Below are positions 25,330 through 40,286 of a stretch of DNA of 64,000 nt, one piece after another. Position numbers and translations under genes: made by a program. Source of the stretch: Acanthochromis polyacanthus (taxonomy: Eukaryota; Chordata; Actinopteri; Pomacentridae); assembly GCF_021347895.1 (NCBI RefSeq), contig NC_067124.1, forward strand, positions 2,301,630-2,365,629, in the 5' to 3' direction. A model generated the notes under the pieces. That model was not told where the DNA came from and made no database searches. It worked only from the letters and a program-made list of their open reading frames with translations. How positions within the stretch are numbered: position 1 is the first letter of the stretch; each line of letters starts with the position of its first letter.

Positions 25330-25560
25330 TGTAGCTGTTCTGATCTGGGTTTTTTTGTTCTTTATTGCTTCCTATCTAAGTCATAATATTTAGTGTCTGC
25401 CAAAGCCTAATACCGTTTTCCTTGATAATTCACACTTGAAGTATTGTAGATTAGCTGTTGTCCCTGACTGTACCACCAAATGGAGCTTTTTAACACTGAA
25501 ACCACCTGAAGAGGCCTCCACTTTGTGTTAACAAGCAAAGAGCATTGTGGGAGTTGAGCT
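25330..25560. repeat. Diverged dispersed repeat (partner at 14240-14420)
   Basis: Shares the block order atttagtgtctgcc, taccgttttcct, gaagtattg, and gcattgtgggagtt with the earlier copy. Divergence is high and the class is unknown. Confidence 0.35.
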
Positions 25561-28500
25561 GGTCAAGGAGCACCATGACAAAGACAAAGGCCAGCAAATA
25601 AGTGTTGTATTTCGCTGGTATAAACTAGAATAGTGATACTTAAATGTCTGTGCAGTATGGGTCGTTTTTTGCAGTTTTTTCAAATATAAACAAAGACTAG
25701 GAAGTAGGCATAGAATAGACATTGGTCTCAGTCCCGGGTTCAGGTTCAGGTTCGGGGGCAGAACATCAGCATTTCCTTCTGTATGTGGACTAATTAAAAT
25801 CACTTCTAAAGTCTGTGAGTGAATTCAAAGGTCATGGCTCATTCCTCGTGGGCGTTTCTCACCCACTGATCACCCGCCACAAAGATCCCATTTGGTTGCA
25901 TGTAGGTGACTCCTCTTTAGCTCCCTACACAACAGCTACTAACATGCTCACACTTCTCATCCACGTAGATGTACTTTTCCTTTGAGTTCAGGTTCATCCT
26001 TTGTTTTGGAATAGTTGGCCTATGCATCAAGGTGAATACCACATTCTGATTTGGATAGGGGGCGTCCAGCAATGGGCAGTTTACTTTCATTTCACATGAA
26101 CCCATGAAACTAGCAATTATCAGTAGAGATAATACTAAGGGTTATTATTGAGGCCAATTCAGGCATATTTTAAGCAGCTGAAATGAAGCCAGTCAAAATC
26201 GTATTGTTTTTTGTTTGTTTTTTTAGAACTGTGCTGTGTTTTGTGTTTCCACTTGGCCTGCTAGTGCTGCTGCTGCTCTTCTTAATGATAGACGGCTCAG
26301 CACAGAATCATTTCTCTCATTCGCATGTGAAAGTGAAAATCACAAATCTGAAGAGTTGGCTCTAAGGTGGTTATCTTTTCACATTAGGAAGGCTCAGAGT
26401 ACAAATCTTCAGAGAAATTGAGTCTCATCACTTCGTAACACTCAGCAGCAGGTGGACTCCGTTAATCACAACGGTTTCAGGAGTCACATTCCTCCAGTTC
26501 AACTTTTTTCACATCACATCAGTGATTTCATTCAGTGTATGGTATAAATATTCAGTGAACATACAGGTAAATACTATTAAAGTACCAGAGCAAACTATGA
26601 AAGAAATTGGACTTGGGACCAGGAGAGCTGCATGTGTCACCTGCACTCAGCTTTACTGTACACAAGATGTCTGTAAAATTTTAAAACACGTCTTTTTACT
26701 CTCTCTATTATGGACTGTAAATCCTTTGAGATTTTACTTTTGTAGAAAACGGAACACTAGTGTGCACATGTAATGGGCAGCTCAATGAAAAAGCAAAGCC
26801 ACAAAGTTTTAAATCTGATATCCATACCTTTGAAAGGCCACCCACAGATGGCTTATTGTCTGATTTTTGGTGACCTAGTTTGGTTGTAATGTCCCTTTAT
26901 TGTATAATCTGTCCAGTGCAACCTCACCATTTTTCTACTTTTTACATTAATGATGAGGACAGCAGTAGTCCCGCTGAGTAGCAGGGCATGTGAATAGATT
27001 GTATTAATCAGACTAGTATTTTTACTTCTATATGCTAAACAAGACTGACAATAGCTTTTATTCTGCCCACCCACTGTGCTAACTGTTGGAGGGATTGATT
27101 TGCATCTTCTGTGAAGATTTGTGGTTTGCAGGTGTTAATTTTATGTAAAGTTGAAATGAAAGCATTCTGGCAAATCCCTGGGGAACTTTAAAAGTGGTAT
27201 TTATGATCTGGAAAGAAAGTTTGGCAAACATTATTTTAAGCAGAAATGAACCGCTGCCTTCATCCTCTTCAACATGAATCTTAACATTTAAACCAGACAA
27301 AAAGAATTATCCCGTCGACTCATACTATGTGGGACGCAGACTTTAAGGACAAAGGAGGACACCTCTTTGTTTTCAAATCCACCTTAAGTATGAGTCGCCG
27401 CCATGTTGTGCGTCAGTATCAAACCCTAACATGCTCTACCCCGAGTGAATGAGCGGGAGGGATGGAGGGATAGGGTGAACGCTGGTGAGAGAGCCTAACT
27501 GTAAAAGTGAGAGGAGAGAGAGTAAGAGCTATCGGTCACACTCTGACAGCAGCACCCACAGCCATGCCACGGTGCCTTTGCCAGCAGTGCTGCTTGTGTG
27601 CGCTGAGATAAGCCCGAGCCTTCTTGCCTTGGCGGTATAGGCTGGTCACGTAGCACCAGGAGGCAGCTTAGCCCCACTGCAAATCCAATGGAGGGTCTTT
27701 CTCTCACCCGCTCTTACTTTTGCATCCTCCCACGCAGGCTTCCTTCCTCGCTTCCCATTTTTGTTGATGTCTCTGGTTTTACCTTTCCTCTGCATCTACA
27801 TGACTGTTTGACACTGCATGTTCACCAGAGAGGCTGATGTAGCCTTCCTAGCAGCTGTTTAATGAGCAGCAGCATGTAGGAGGTGGTGACAGAGCAGGTC
27901 ATGCAGATGTTTGGAGAGCTTAAGCTAGAATAGGGAAAACAAGGGTCAGCCGTTTGCAGCACGTAGAGCTTCAAATTGATTTTTTTCCCTCTGTCTGGCT
28001 TCTCAGATTACCGGTAGTGGATTTTCTCCCTTCCTTTGTCATGTGTTATTATAAACTGACTATTTTTAGGTTTTGGATTTTGGGGTGGACAAAGCAATAC
28101 ATCTAAATAAACAATAACTCAATTAATGATGGAAGTAATCCTGTGTTGTTGCCCTGTTACATCTGTAAAAGTGTAGCCATGTCATACTGACTAGCATAAC
28201 GCTGGATGTCTCGTCTGAGATGTAACTAAGTAACTGAAAATATCAGTGACCAATGATTACCATTGTACTGAAACTAACTATGTGTAACTTTATAGGTCAC
28301 AAACATATCAGCTCACTAAGAGACTTCTTTTGTAACAATGGACACCAAACGTGTGCAAAGACCAATTCCATTGCACTTTAAATGCTAACACAAATGTTCA
28401 CACCCTCATAACAAAATAGTGCAGACGCTCATACTTGCGTCCCAGTCTTGAAATTTCACTTTAGTGATGTTAAAACACTGTTTGTCAGCTTAAAGTATTC

Positions 28501-30492
28501 ATAGCAATAAACCACATGGATTTGGCCCCCCCACACACTTGGTAGTCTCTGCACACGCTATGAGGTTAAGGCATTTTGGGTAATATTGCACAAGAAGCAC
28601 CCCAGTTAATCCTGTGAAAATGGTGCTGCTACAGGATAACGCAGTCGACACTGTGTGTTGATAAGAAAAGCCTGACAACAATGTGCCTCCAGGGCTGCAT
28701 TTACACTCAACAGCTCCGGAGGCAGTCAAATCACACTGTTCTTGCAAACCTTAATTGGGATATCTGATACGTCTGGATTTTCTTCCTGTCTGCAAACAGC
28801 AAAGTAGTGATTTGTTTTGTTCAGGTGCTGCTCATGTTGGCGCCTGTAGTGTGTTGTGGGTTTGATGGAGATGCATCCTGGTGTGTACGAGGCAGACGGG
28901 AGCGTCCTAGTTGTCTGCATTTAGATGCGTCTTTATACTCAGGACAGTTTAAAGCCACTCTGTGACGCACACATACACACTCTACAGCAACCCGGGAGGG
29001 CTCAGAAACCATTTCCACAAAGGTTAACAGTATGCTTTAGTCATCCCCAGACAGCTATGGAGCAGCTTTGACGCTAACTTGGTTACAGGCAGAGAATGTC
29101 ACCTCTGTTTTACCAGGTTTTGACTTTTTACTCCCTGCTCATTATTCTCCGAGCCCCCTTCATGTTCTAATCCAGACCAGACTAGCTGCTCTGAGAAATT
29201 AATCACCGCTCTGTGGTGCCATCAGAAACTTCTTTTTATCAGGACTGCAAATAATAGGAGATAAAAGGTGATTCGAATAAAAACAGCATGACTGTAAAGA
29301 CATTTTTTGACATGAGATGGGTAGTTGTATTTAAAAAGTCTGACAAAAAGGCTCAGTGACTGATGTATGCAGGGCTTGTTGTCATTTGTCCCCCAGAGAG
29401 GATAAAAAAGCACATGTTAGTCTGTGGGTCCATCAGTCTCACAGTAAAGACGTTGCATCTGCAGGAAAATCTTGTTTGTATTGTAATGCTCCATTTTCAA
29501 GCAGTAGTAGTCACTGCTGCCACGGTTATTTACAATTCAGGGAATATCTAGCAACAAAGACGATGTGAACTAATAGAGGTCAACATTTGTGTTTGCTGTG
29601 GATGGACTTGTACATGCAAGACACATACACCTGGGATAAAAGAATCACATCTTCAAGCTGTCTCAATGTCACGAAGATCAGTATAATGCTAGCCCTGGCT
29701 CAAACGGCCTTTTATATATTTGTCTGACATTTGTCATCTCTAAATGTCCCCCGAGACGACGCATGTAGTCCTTAAATCAATTATGTGCTTTTAAGCAGCC
29801 CTTGTGTCCTTCGTGTTTCCAAAAGGCAGTGATATTAAATGGACTTCAAGTGTGCTTTACATGCAGCACTTTCAAGGGCACTAAATGTAGATTTTTATCC
29901 TCAGCATCCTATGCTGTCATATGTGTGAGTCAACACTGTGTAAGTCTAAATCGCTACACTGACTCACAGCTTTGCCAGAAGCGAAAGCCACAGAGATTTG
30001 TAGCAACCAAAGCCACTTTTTTTGTAACTTTAGAAAGCAACAAAAACATTAATGCTTTCTTCAGTAGTGTAAGAGAAGCAGCGTAAAGAAAGGGGCTGAA
30101 TTTACTGCAGCGCTACTGTAAAAGATCTGTGGGTCGGATTTATTGGCCTGCCGGTGTAATTACGTTGACCGGGAGTCTCTCGGTGGCCCTCTTCTCGTTG
30201 GGCTCAATTTATAAATGCCACAGAGCTAGTAATTCCACTGTTTCCCCACTTAGTTTGGAAAGGGCTCTAGCCATCCTCTGGCTAGGATTGATTACATATA
30301 GCTCAAATGAAGAGTAAGCAGTTTTCCGCTGTCGGACGCCAAGAACAGCCTTTGCTATTGATTCATTTTACAGCAGAGGGAAAATAAGATCTGCCACTTC
30401 ACATAACCGTTGATATTTGTTTCCTTTTTGCCCATGAATTTATGGGCTCCTATTATTTAAAAAATAGCTCTATTTTGCCTGTATCTAATGCA
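25561..30492. other. Non-coding stretch
   Basis: No exon or recognised element. The segment 30110-30310 (with ggtgtaattacgttgaccgg and gggctcaatttataaatgcc) is a candidate conserved non-coding element because it is repeat-free, compositionally distinct and carries TAATTA-type cores. Confidence 0.35.
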
Positions 30493-30847
30493 CACTACCG
30501 TTCAAAAGTTTGGGGTCACCCAGACAATTTCTATGAAAACTCCCACTTTTATCCATGTGCGAACATAACTGCACAAGGGTTTTCTAATCATCAATGAGCC
30601 TTTCAACACCATTAGCTAACACAATGTAGCATTAGAACACAGGAGTGATGGTTGCTGGAAATGTTCCTCTGTACCCCTATGGAGATATTCCATTAAAAAT
30701 CAGCCATTTACAGCTACAATAGTCATTTATCACATTAAAAACATCTAGACTGCATTTATCATTCATTTAATGCTATCTTCACAAAAAAAACTACTTTTGT
30801 TTCAAAAATAAGGACATTTCTAAGTGAAATACTTTTAAACCATAGTG
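30493..30847. mobile_element. Tc1-like MITE, copy 5
   Basis: Begins cactaccgttcaaaagtttg and ends with a decayed acttttaaaccatagtg. Orientation as copy 1. The TA flanks are degraded. Confidence 0.82.
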
Positions 30848-30956
30848 TGCATGCAGCAAAATGGAAGAAATAATGTGAATGTGATGTCTTTTGGTGCAAA
30901 GCATTATTAGTCAGTGCCTTTCAGGAGCAGGCAAACGGTTACACAGCCAAAGAAAG

Positions 30957-31364
30957 CATTTACAAAACATCCATCCATCCATCCATCCATCTATCCATCC
31001 ATTCTCTATACACCGCTTTATCCTCACTAGGGTTGCGGGGGTGCTGGAGTCTATCCCAGCTGACTCGGGTGAAGGCAGAGGACACCCTGGACAGGTCACC
31101 AGTCTGTCACAGGGCTACATATACAGACACACAATCACTCTCACATTCACACCTACGGGCAATTTAGAGTAACCAATTAACCTCAGCATGTTTTTGGACT
31201 GTGGGAGGAAGCCGGAGTACCCGAAGAAAACCCACGCATGCACAGGGAGAACATGCAAACTCCATGCAGAAAGATCCCGGGGAAGCCGGGATTCGAACCG
31301 GGATCTTCTTGCTGCAAGGCAAAATTTCTAACCACTAGCCCACTGTGCAGCCATTTACAAAACA
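30957..31364 (-). mobile_element. (GGAT)n-tailed tRNA-headed retroposon with 13 bp target duplication
   Basis: The element occupies 30970-31351 and is bordered by a perfect 13 bp duplication (catttacaaaaca at 30957-30969 and 31352-31364). On the minus strand it has a tRNA-like head with box B ggttcgaatcc, the central blocks and a (GGAT)n tail of about 30 bp. It is the best-preserved long copy here, and its target duplication confirms target-primed retrotransposition. Confidence 0.9.
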
Positions 31365-31766
31365 GTTAATTGAATTTAACCCTCATCGGTTGATGTAAGT
31401 TGTCATGTGTTTTAATGTACAAGTTAGATTTTTCAGTCCCTTTAGGTAATTGTCTCCCACATAGTTGCCATCACATAAACCAAAGCTTATTTGATTCCAA
31501 CCAGGTTTGTGGTGTATATACTGTATATAAAAAAATCTTTTGGGGTACATGTGGGCTGCAGCCAGAACCCAACCAGACTGTGTATCTTTTATGTATGTTT
31601 GTGTTTTGTTGCTCTTGTGATGACTGCTTCAGTTGCATTATGTTTCATTTCAATTCAGGAGTTCTTACACTAATATTGTAAGCGATACATGTCAGTAAGC
31701 AGCAATAGTAATTTCATTATTTCTTTCATATTTGTATCTACAGACGACATGTTTTCGGAAAATATA

Positions 31767-31845
31767 CATTGTTTATTGTTTATTGTTTATTGGATCCCCA
31801 TTAGTTGTCACCATGGTGACGACTATTCTTCCTGGGGTCCCTAAA
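31767..31845 (-). repeat. Likely 3' end of a non-LTR retrotransposon with (CAATAAA)n tail
   Basis: On the minus strand ggaccccaggaagaatagtc leads to a palindrome (gtcaccatggtgac, 31807-31820), then atggggatcc, then three CAATAAA units. A small hairpin just before a short tandem tail is typical of LINE or SINE 3' ends. The similarity to a common fish repeat is from memory, and the family is not assigned. Confidence 0.5.
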
Positions 31846-31979
31846 AAATAAGACAAATTGAGAGAATATGGAAAGGTACAGAAATGTGAAACAGATGAAA
31901 TACTGTACTAGCAGGGTCCAGTTGAACCCCAAGTGAACGGCTCAAGTAGGGTGGGCCACATGTGTTGATGAGGGTTAAA

Positions 31980-32360
31980 GAAGCTCTGGAATCTGATTAG
32001 ATTGTTTTTTTTTTAACTCAGACCCCTCCCTAAGTGCTACAAGCTGTGTTCATGTGGATCCTAAATTGTATTAATTATCAAAAAACACAATATCAGAGCT
32101 GCATTAAGTTACTGCTGTAGCTTCACATTAACATTGTTAGAGTTATGGGTCACAAAGTGGTTTTTACTGTGAAACAGTCAAAGGGAACAGAAGTTATTTA
32201 TCCCCTTACTCAACTGTGGACACAATCTTTCCTTTTGCTACAAAACAAGACATTTGTGGTTCATTTCCCAGTTTGTCTTTGTGTCAAAAAACTATCTCAA
32301 AACTGTTTTAAAGACATTCAAAGGTTAAAAAGTTCCATCGGAATACATTCTGAGATATAG
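31980..32360. repeat. Second copy of the 5245-5690 repeat, inverted
   Basis: From agctctggaatctgattaga to ggaatacattctgagatata the sequence is the reverse complement counterpart of 5313-5685, with moderate divergence. The terminal Tc1-like end of the first copy is not recognisable here. Confidence 0.65.
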
Positions 32361-33850
32361 GAAATAAAAACTTGGTTGAATATTTTAAGGGTAATCAAAT
32401 TATGTTGACTGCTGAGTCTTGATAAAAAGAAAAAAAGAGGGAAAAGTGTTTTCATTTCCATATTTTTACATAAGTATGCTGAGAGAGGCATGCTCTGAGT
32501 GCTTTTGGTTTCATTTTTGTAGCATCCATTGTCCTTGTAGGTTTCACTCAGTCTGTGAATATGAGGACAAAAGATGGAAGAGTTGGATCGAGGCCAAAAT
32601 AGTTGGAGTTGAGCTTCAAGCATGATTTCGATTCATCCGCATCCACCTTGAGTCCAGCTTCTGTCCCTCCTTACCCTCCTCCAGTTCTTCTTATTAGCAT
32701 GTGGAGGACTTTGTGTTGTACATGCTTCTGGGGCCACGGTTGCTATGCATCAGTTTATCCAAGAGGAAGAATAGCTGGAGGACAGGATTTAGCCGGCCAG
32801 TGGAGTGCGCTGTCTTTGCCACACGGGTCATTGCTCTGGACATTCACTGGATGGCAGCGCTCTGGAAAACTGTCACAAAGAAGCGCAGCAGCAGAAGCTA
32901 CATGCATCAGGTTTCTGAATGCCCTCCTCTTTTTTCTTCCCACTCTTTCTGCACAAACTACTGGAAGTACAGCAGTGGGGAACAACAAGCCTGAAAGGAC
33001 AAACTTGTTATGAAAACAGGCTTTAAAAATGAATGTTGTCATTGGAAAATTCAATTTGATTCAGTTAAATTACACTGGCTTATTCAGGACAAGTGTGTTA
33101 TCTTTGCGTTTGCTATTGGTTTATGTGAAATTAGTTTATGCCTCAAATTCTGAAGCAATTTGTTATTTTTGTTGTCATGCATTTTAAAACCTGATTGAAT
33201 TAAATAGACAGCACATTCATCATAGTGTGTAGTGGATGCTGCCCTCCCTGCTCTTTCTATGTGAGGCCTCGTGCATGATGTCAGTCTTCTGTTCAGACAT
33301 GACAAAGTACAGACTGTGGACATAAATCTACCACACTGGCCTGATTGACACATGTTGTGATGTCATCTGTGTCCAAGCACACAGAAATTCATGTGCTGAC
33401 CCATTCACAGATGCTGTACATCTGCTGCATAAGCAATCTCTACGGGATCTCATGTAGCTAATGTCCTAAAAGTTTACCTATCATTTTAAGATGTATGAAT
33501 TAGTGCACAAACTCCATCAACATTATTAGCAAATCAACTAACTATGATATGAGCAACAGTAAGATGAGAAGATTGATACCAGCTGACCTTTTTCATGATT
33601 TTTAGACCCTTTTAACAACTCCATTTCATTAAGTGTGCCAGAAATTAAAAAAATATTAGCTTCCATTTATATTGCACCTTTTAAGGGAACCAAGGACACT
33701 TATGAAGAGAACAAATAGCACAAGAACTGAAAGTAATGATGGTAATGCTTGTGAGAGAGGCAGCATTAGCTAAGAATAAAAGGGTTTTTGGTAGTTAGCT
33801 ACGTGTGGAATCTCGTGACCCTGAAACCCACTCATTTTAATAGAATGCAA
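32361..33850. other. Non-coding stretch
   Basis: Open frames at 32603-33054 on both strands have no recognisable domain. No gene supported. Confidence 0.4.
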
Positions 33851-34030
33851 TCATTACTCCACCAAGGAACGTGGCGGAGTTGTGTGACGATCGCCGTTGT
33901 TTTGTCTGTCCGTGTGTCTGTCTGTCTGTCTGTTAATATTATCCAAAAATGGATTTGGATGAAATTTTCAAGGAAGGTCAGAAATGACACAAGGACCAAG
34001 TGATTAACACACACCAGTGCTCAGCACAAG
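33851..34030. repeat. Dispersed repeat with (TGTC)n stretch
   Basis: ctccaccaaggaacgtggcg, a (TGTC)n run at about 33904-33932, and the block tttggatgaaattttcaagg resemble a frequent fish interspersed repeat as I remember it. No termini are defined here. Confidence 0.45.
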
Positions 34031-34894
34031 GTCATTTTGTTTGTGGGTACATCTATATTAAATGGCCACATTCTATGATGACATGATTTCTGATTAACAA
34101 TAACTAATAAAAAAAATGCTGCATTTCTGAAATATGGAGGAATGAACAGCTTTGGCGGAGTCCTGCACTCTCTGAGTGCTTTTCTTCTTTTTAATGTAAT
34201 TAGAAACTCCTGTGTTTTTCTTCCTTTGGCAACCTAAAATGCCTGTTGTCAAAAAGGTCCAAGGTAGCTTCTTTTCCGCTCGCCTCAGTAATGCAATATA
34301 ATCTTGAATTCAGCAGTTCCTTCAGTCATCATTTTGAAAATGAATGACAGACATTGCAGAGCTAGCAGTGGCCTCTCTGCTCGCTTTCTTGACTCCGGTG
34401 TTCATTAAATGCTACAAAAACCTGTAGTATATTGTTTTATTTTTGAAAAAGCTATTGACATACTCTAGAAAGATATAGAAAAAGAACTCCGTAAACTTAC
34501 ATCAGCTTATTTGCAAATGTCATTAAGGTTTTGAATGAGTTTTGTTGTCGTTTCTCTTCTATGTGTTGAGTGAGGAGCCAGAGTTGGGATGTTGTTAGCC
34601 TAGCTTAGCACTACTGGGAGGAAAAGCTAGTCTGGATTTGTCAAAAGTCAATCTAACTACGTCCTTAAAATTCACTGGTTAAAATGGTTTATCTTGCTGA
34701 TTTAGGGAATATAAAAATGTGAAAAATGGTCTTTTAGAGTGAATTACATACCACGTCCCCTTTCTAGTGCTGGGCATCTTCTCTCGTCTTTTGCTTCTTT
34801 TCTCAGACCATCTCTTATTTCCTTTCTTGTCGGTCTTTACCTGTCTTTACTGACTCCTGTTCTCTTACTCCGTGTACAAAAAAATCTTGTAACA

Positions 34895-34964
34895 GGGAGA
34901 AAAAAATATCCATTTTCAAAAGTATCCAAGGGAGAAAAAAATATCCATTTTCAAAAGTATCCAA
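34895..34964. repeat. Exact 35 bp tandem duplication
   Basis: Positions 34895-34929 and 34930-34964 are identical 35 bp units starting gggagaaaaaaatatcc. Two units only; probably replication slippage. Confidence 0.95.
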
Positions 34965-35109
34965 GTTATTGACAAGGTACAATTATATCAAGTCCTAAAA
35001 AGAAAATGCAAAACACTTGATCAGCATTGTCGATCTCCCTTGTGTATTGAAACGTCTGTGATCATGTCTATGAAGGTTCTCAGTCATCCAGGTCATCTTA
35101 AGGTGAAGA

Positions 35110-35362
35110 GTTTAGTTCAGGCAAGTGGACTTATATTCTTGTGTTCTTGAAGACATTTCGCCTCTCATCCGAGAGGCTTCTTCAGTTCTAAAACTAGTTT
35201 GGAGAGTCCCAGGTATTTAACCACTAGAGGTGTAGGTGGGGCTAAGGCTGATGGTATCTACTATCAGCAAGGTTGCTGATAGTAGATACTGGTTTTAGAA
35301 CTGAAGGATGACAGGCAAAATGTCTTCAAGAACACAAGAATAACTCCAGTTCCCTGAACTAA
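35110..35362. repeat. Large inverted repeat with a perfect central cruciform
   Basis: The left arm 35110-35196 (with ttgtgttcttgaagacattt) pairs with the right arm 35291-35362 with a small deletion on the right. In the spacer, 35254-35270 (gtatctactatcagcaa) is perfectly mirrored by 35273-35289 with a 2 bp centre. The sequence around gcctctcatccgagaggc belongs to a common fish repeat type. It may be two head-to-head fragments of one retroelement or a fold-back element. Confidence 0.75.
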
Positions 35363-37843
35363 AGCCTTCACCGTCTGTGATCATGCCATTTCATTAATCA
35401 TGTCAGACTGTAGCACCACATAAAAATGCAGATTTGTGTTTTCATTTTTGCTCGAAAAGACTGAAGGAAAAAAAGCTGTAAATATAAAGTGTGATTGAGG
35501 TAAAAAGAATAGTGGTCCAGCTACATCATAACCCATGTATCCATCGACTGACATCATATTTGGCTTTGGTATGTTTCATTAGCACAGTCAGTGTGGCTCT
35601 TATTAATGAGTCCTGCACAGTTAATTACGTCTTCATTGGCTCTTAATTCACTGATGTTGCTGCTGTGGACGTATCCAAAAGGTTGCATCCATTTAGCCAC
35701 ACTAACATCTCACACCTCGAATGATGCAATATGTCCCCAGCTCGTAATTTAACCAACAAATTATCCATCTACTGCATCTCCTGGGGGGAGAGATTCATTA
35801 TCCAATTTAGCACACTTGTGGAACGAGCGATATCAAGTGATAGATGAACAATGTCCGGGGTGAGGACAGTTTTACAGCAGACAGAGAGAGCTCAGAACCT
35901 CTTAGCATCTTTGTCGGATTTAAGATGTCTATTTGGCTCTTAATTTCCTCCCATCCCACAGCGCACTGCTGTATCTGGTCACAGTTTGATTCTAATGCCC
36001 ATCCGGGGCAAAGAGGCTTATGTAGAGCAATCTTTGTGCTTTTGTTGTAGCTGAGTGATTCATGAGGCTTTTTCGGGTAATGATGAAATATATGACTGTG
36101 TCTGGGTTTAAAAGAAGGCAATTAACTCCTTCTGAAGAGTTCAACACAGATAATAAAGTGGACACTGACATAACTGAGCATTTGTTTAGTTTATTTGCCT
36201 GGCAGTGCCTCAGCGTTGTAGGTCTTCTTATTGTCTCCCTGTCAGGTTTATTGTGGGCTCAACCTTCAGTGCAAGACTGAGCTTTATTATTTTAATAAAT
36301 TGCCCTGAATGAAGTGAGCAGCGGTGCATGTCTGATGCATGTCCCTTCCTTTTCCCATCCTCCCTCATCCTCTCCTTCCTTCTCATCCACCACCATCCTG
36401 TTTTTCCCTCTGCCTTCCCTCTTTTTGTCTTCTTCTTCTGCACCTATAATTAAGCATCTTCTGGAGGCTGTCAAGCTTCTCGTCATCATAAACAGCTCTC
36501 TGGATAGGGAATAAAATGAACTGCATGCACTAAGAAAGAAGAAGCAGATCAAAAGATTGAAGTAGCGAGCGCTTTTCCTCAGCAGATGGATTTGTTCTTC
36601 CTGCAAAGCCAGTGGTCATCTGTCGCCGGGGCCACCCAGCCTCTCGGGCCGGCTTCAGACAGCGCAGACTCCCACAGAGGATAGATGACCGTGAGCAGGG
36701 GCAGTGGAAGTAGCAGTGAAAGATAGCCCGCTCTGACGCCACCACTCATCGATCACCACTAGCCACCCTGGAGAACTGTCTTGAGAGAGGAGCCAGGCAA
36801 TAACAGTGGGTTGAATTGTAGCGGCAGCGGGTCAGTGTCAGGCTGGATGGCACAACAACACCTCTGCCATCACCTCCTTGTGTCCTGCCGCTGCTAGAAG
36901 CATTAAGCTGAAGTACAAATGCTGATTTCCACACTCTGACATCATGTATTAAACTTAATTCATCCAGAATTCAGTCCTTATTCCTTATTTCACTTTGCTA
37001 ATGGCAACAAAAATTCCACTTCTTGTTGATATTATTTGGCTTTTCTGATAACAAATCTGTCTTAAATAGAGGATAAATTCTTGGTCAGGGTTTCCTGAAC
37101 TTGATAAAGAGGAAAAAAACACAAATGCATAGATGCATAAATGCAAGAGTGCAATTGACTGTGACAAGCAGCTTATCTTCTAAATTAGGGCAGTGTTTTT
37201 TCTTTTTCTCAGAGGCTGTATTTTTTTCCCCACATGGCAGTATAGTGTTGTGGTGACTGTCAGTGCTGTTATAAGCAGTTCTTTGAAAAGCTAAAGGCCA
37301 GTTCCAGCACTGGACCATAAGCATGCACAGGATAGGAGGTTGCTCTGGATATGATTGGTTTTCTACAGACTATAGCCCAGTGGTGATTATGATTTTTCAG
37401 AAAGCTTGAAATACTTTCATTGGGAGTTCATTTGTTACCTTGAAGAAAATCTGTCAACAGGTGGTTAAAATTAGCATTTGAGTCCAAAGCTTTTAAAAGC
37501 CTCACAGCAGAGGAACGACGCTCAGCTGTCATGGTCCTGCTTTAATGGAATTGTCAGTCATGTAACCCTTTGTTTGCAGCTTTTTTGTACAGTATGTTGC
37601 TCCCATTTTTAAAATTATTTGCAATATCTGAACTGGATAGAATGAATAGCAGAGATTGAAAACATGCTGAGGAAGAGGTGTTCACCAATGATGGGCTACC
37701 AGGAGGTGCTCCTGGTGCAGCTTCAGGTTACTGTTGTCGTTTCATAATTTCAGTTACAAAGTTATACAGCTAAAAGAAGTGACTGAAAACAAGGCAATGC
37801 AGGAGGAAGGGGGTGTACAGTGCATGACGGGAGGGAGGGGGCT
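35363..37843. other. Non-coding stretch, possible regulatory islands
   Basis: 35640-36280 and 36570-36740 are repeat-poor and compositionally distinct from their flanks. No exon with splice signals was found. Confidence 0.35.
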
Positions 37844-40197
<2,354 letters not shown>

Positions 40198-40203
40198 GCG
40201 TGC

Positions 40204-40278
<75 letters not shown>

Positions 40279-40286
40279 TGTGTGTA
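40198..40286. repeat. (GCGT)n microsatellite
   Basis: About 85 bp of nearly uninterrupted GCGT/TGCG units, ending in a short (TG)n run. It is an alternating purine-pyrimidine sequence. Confidence 0.97.
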
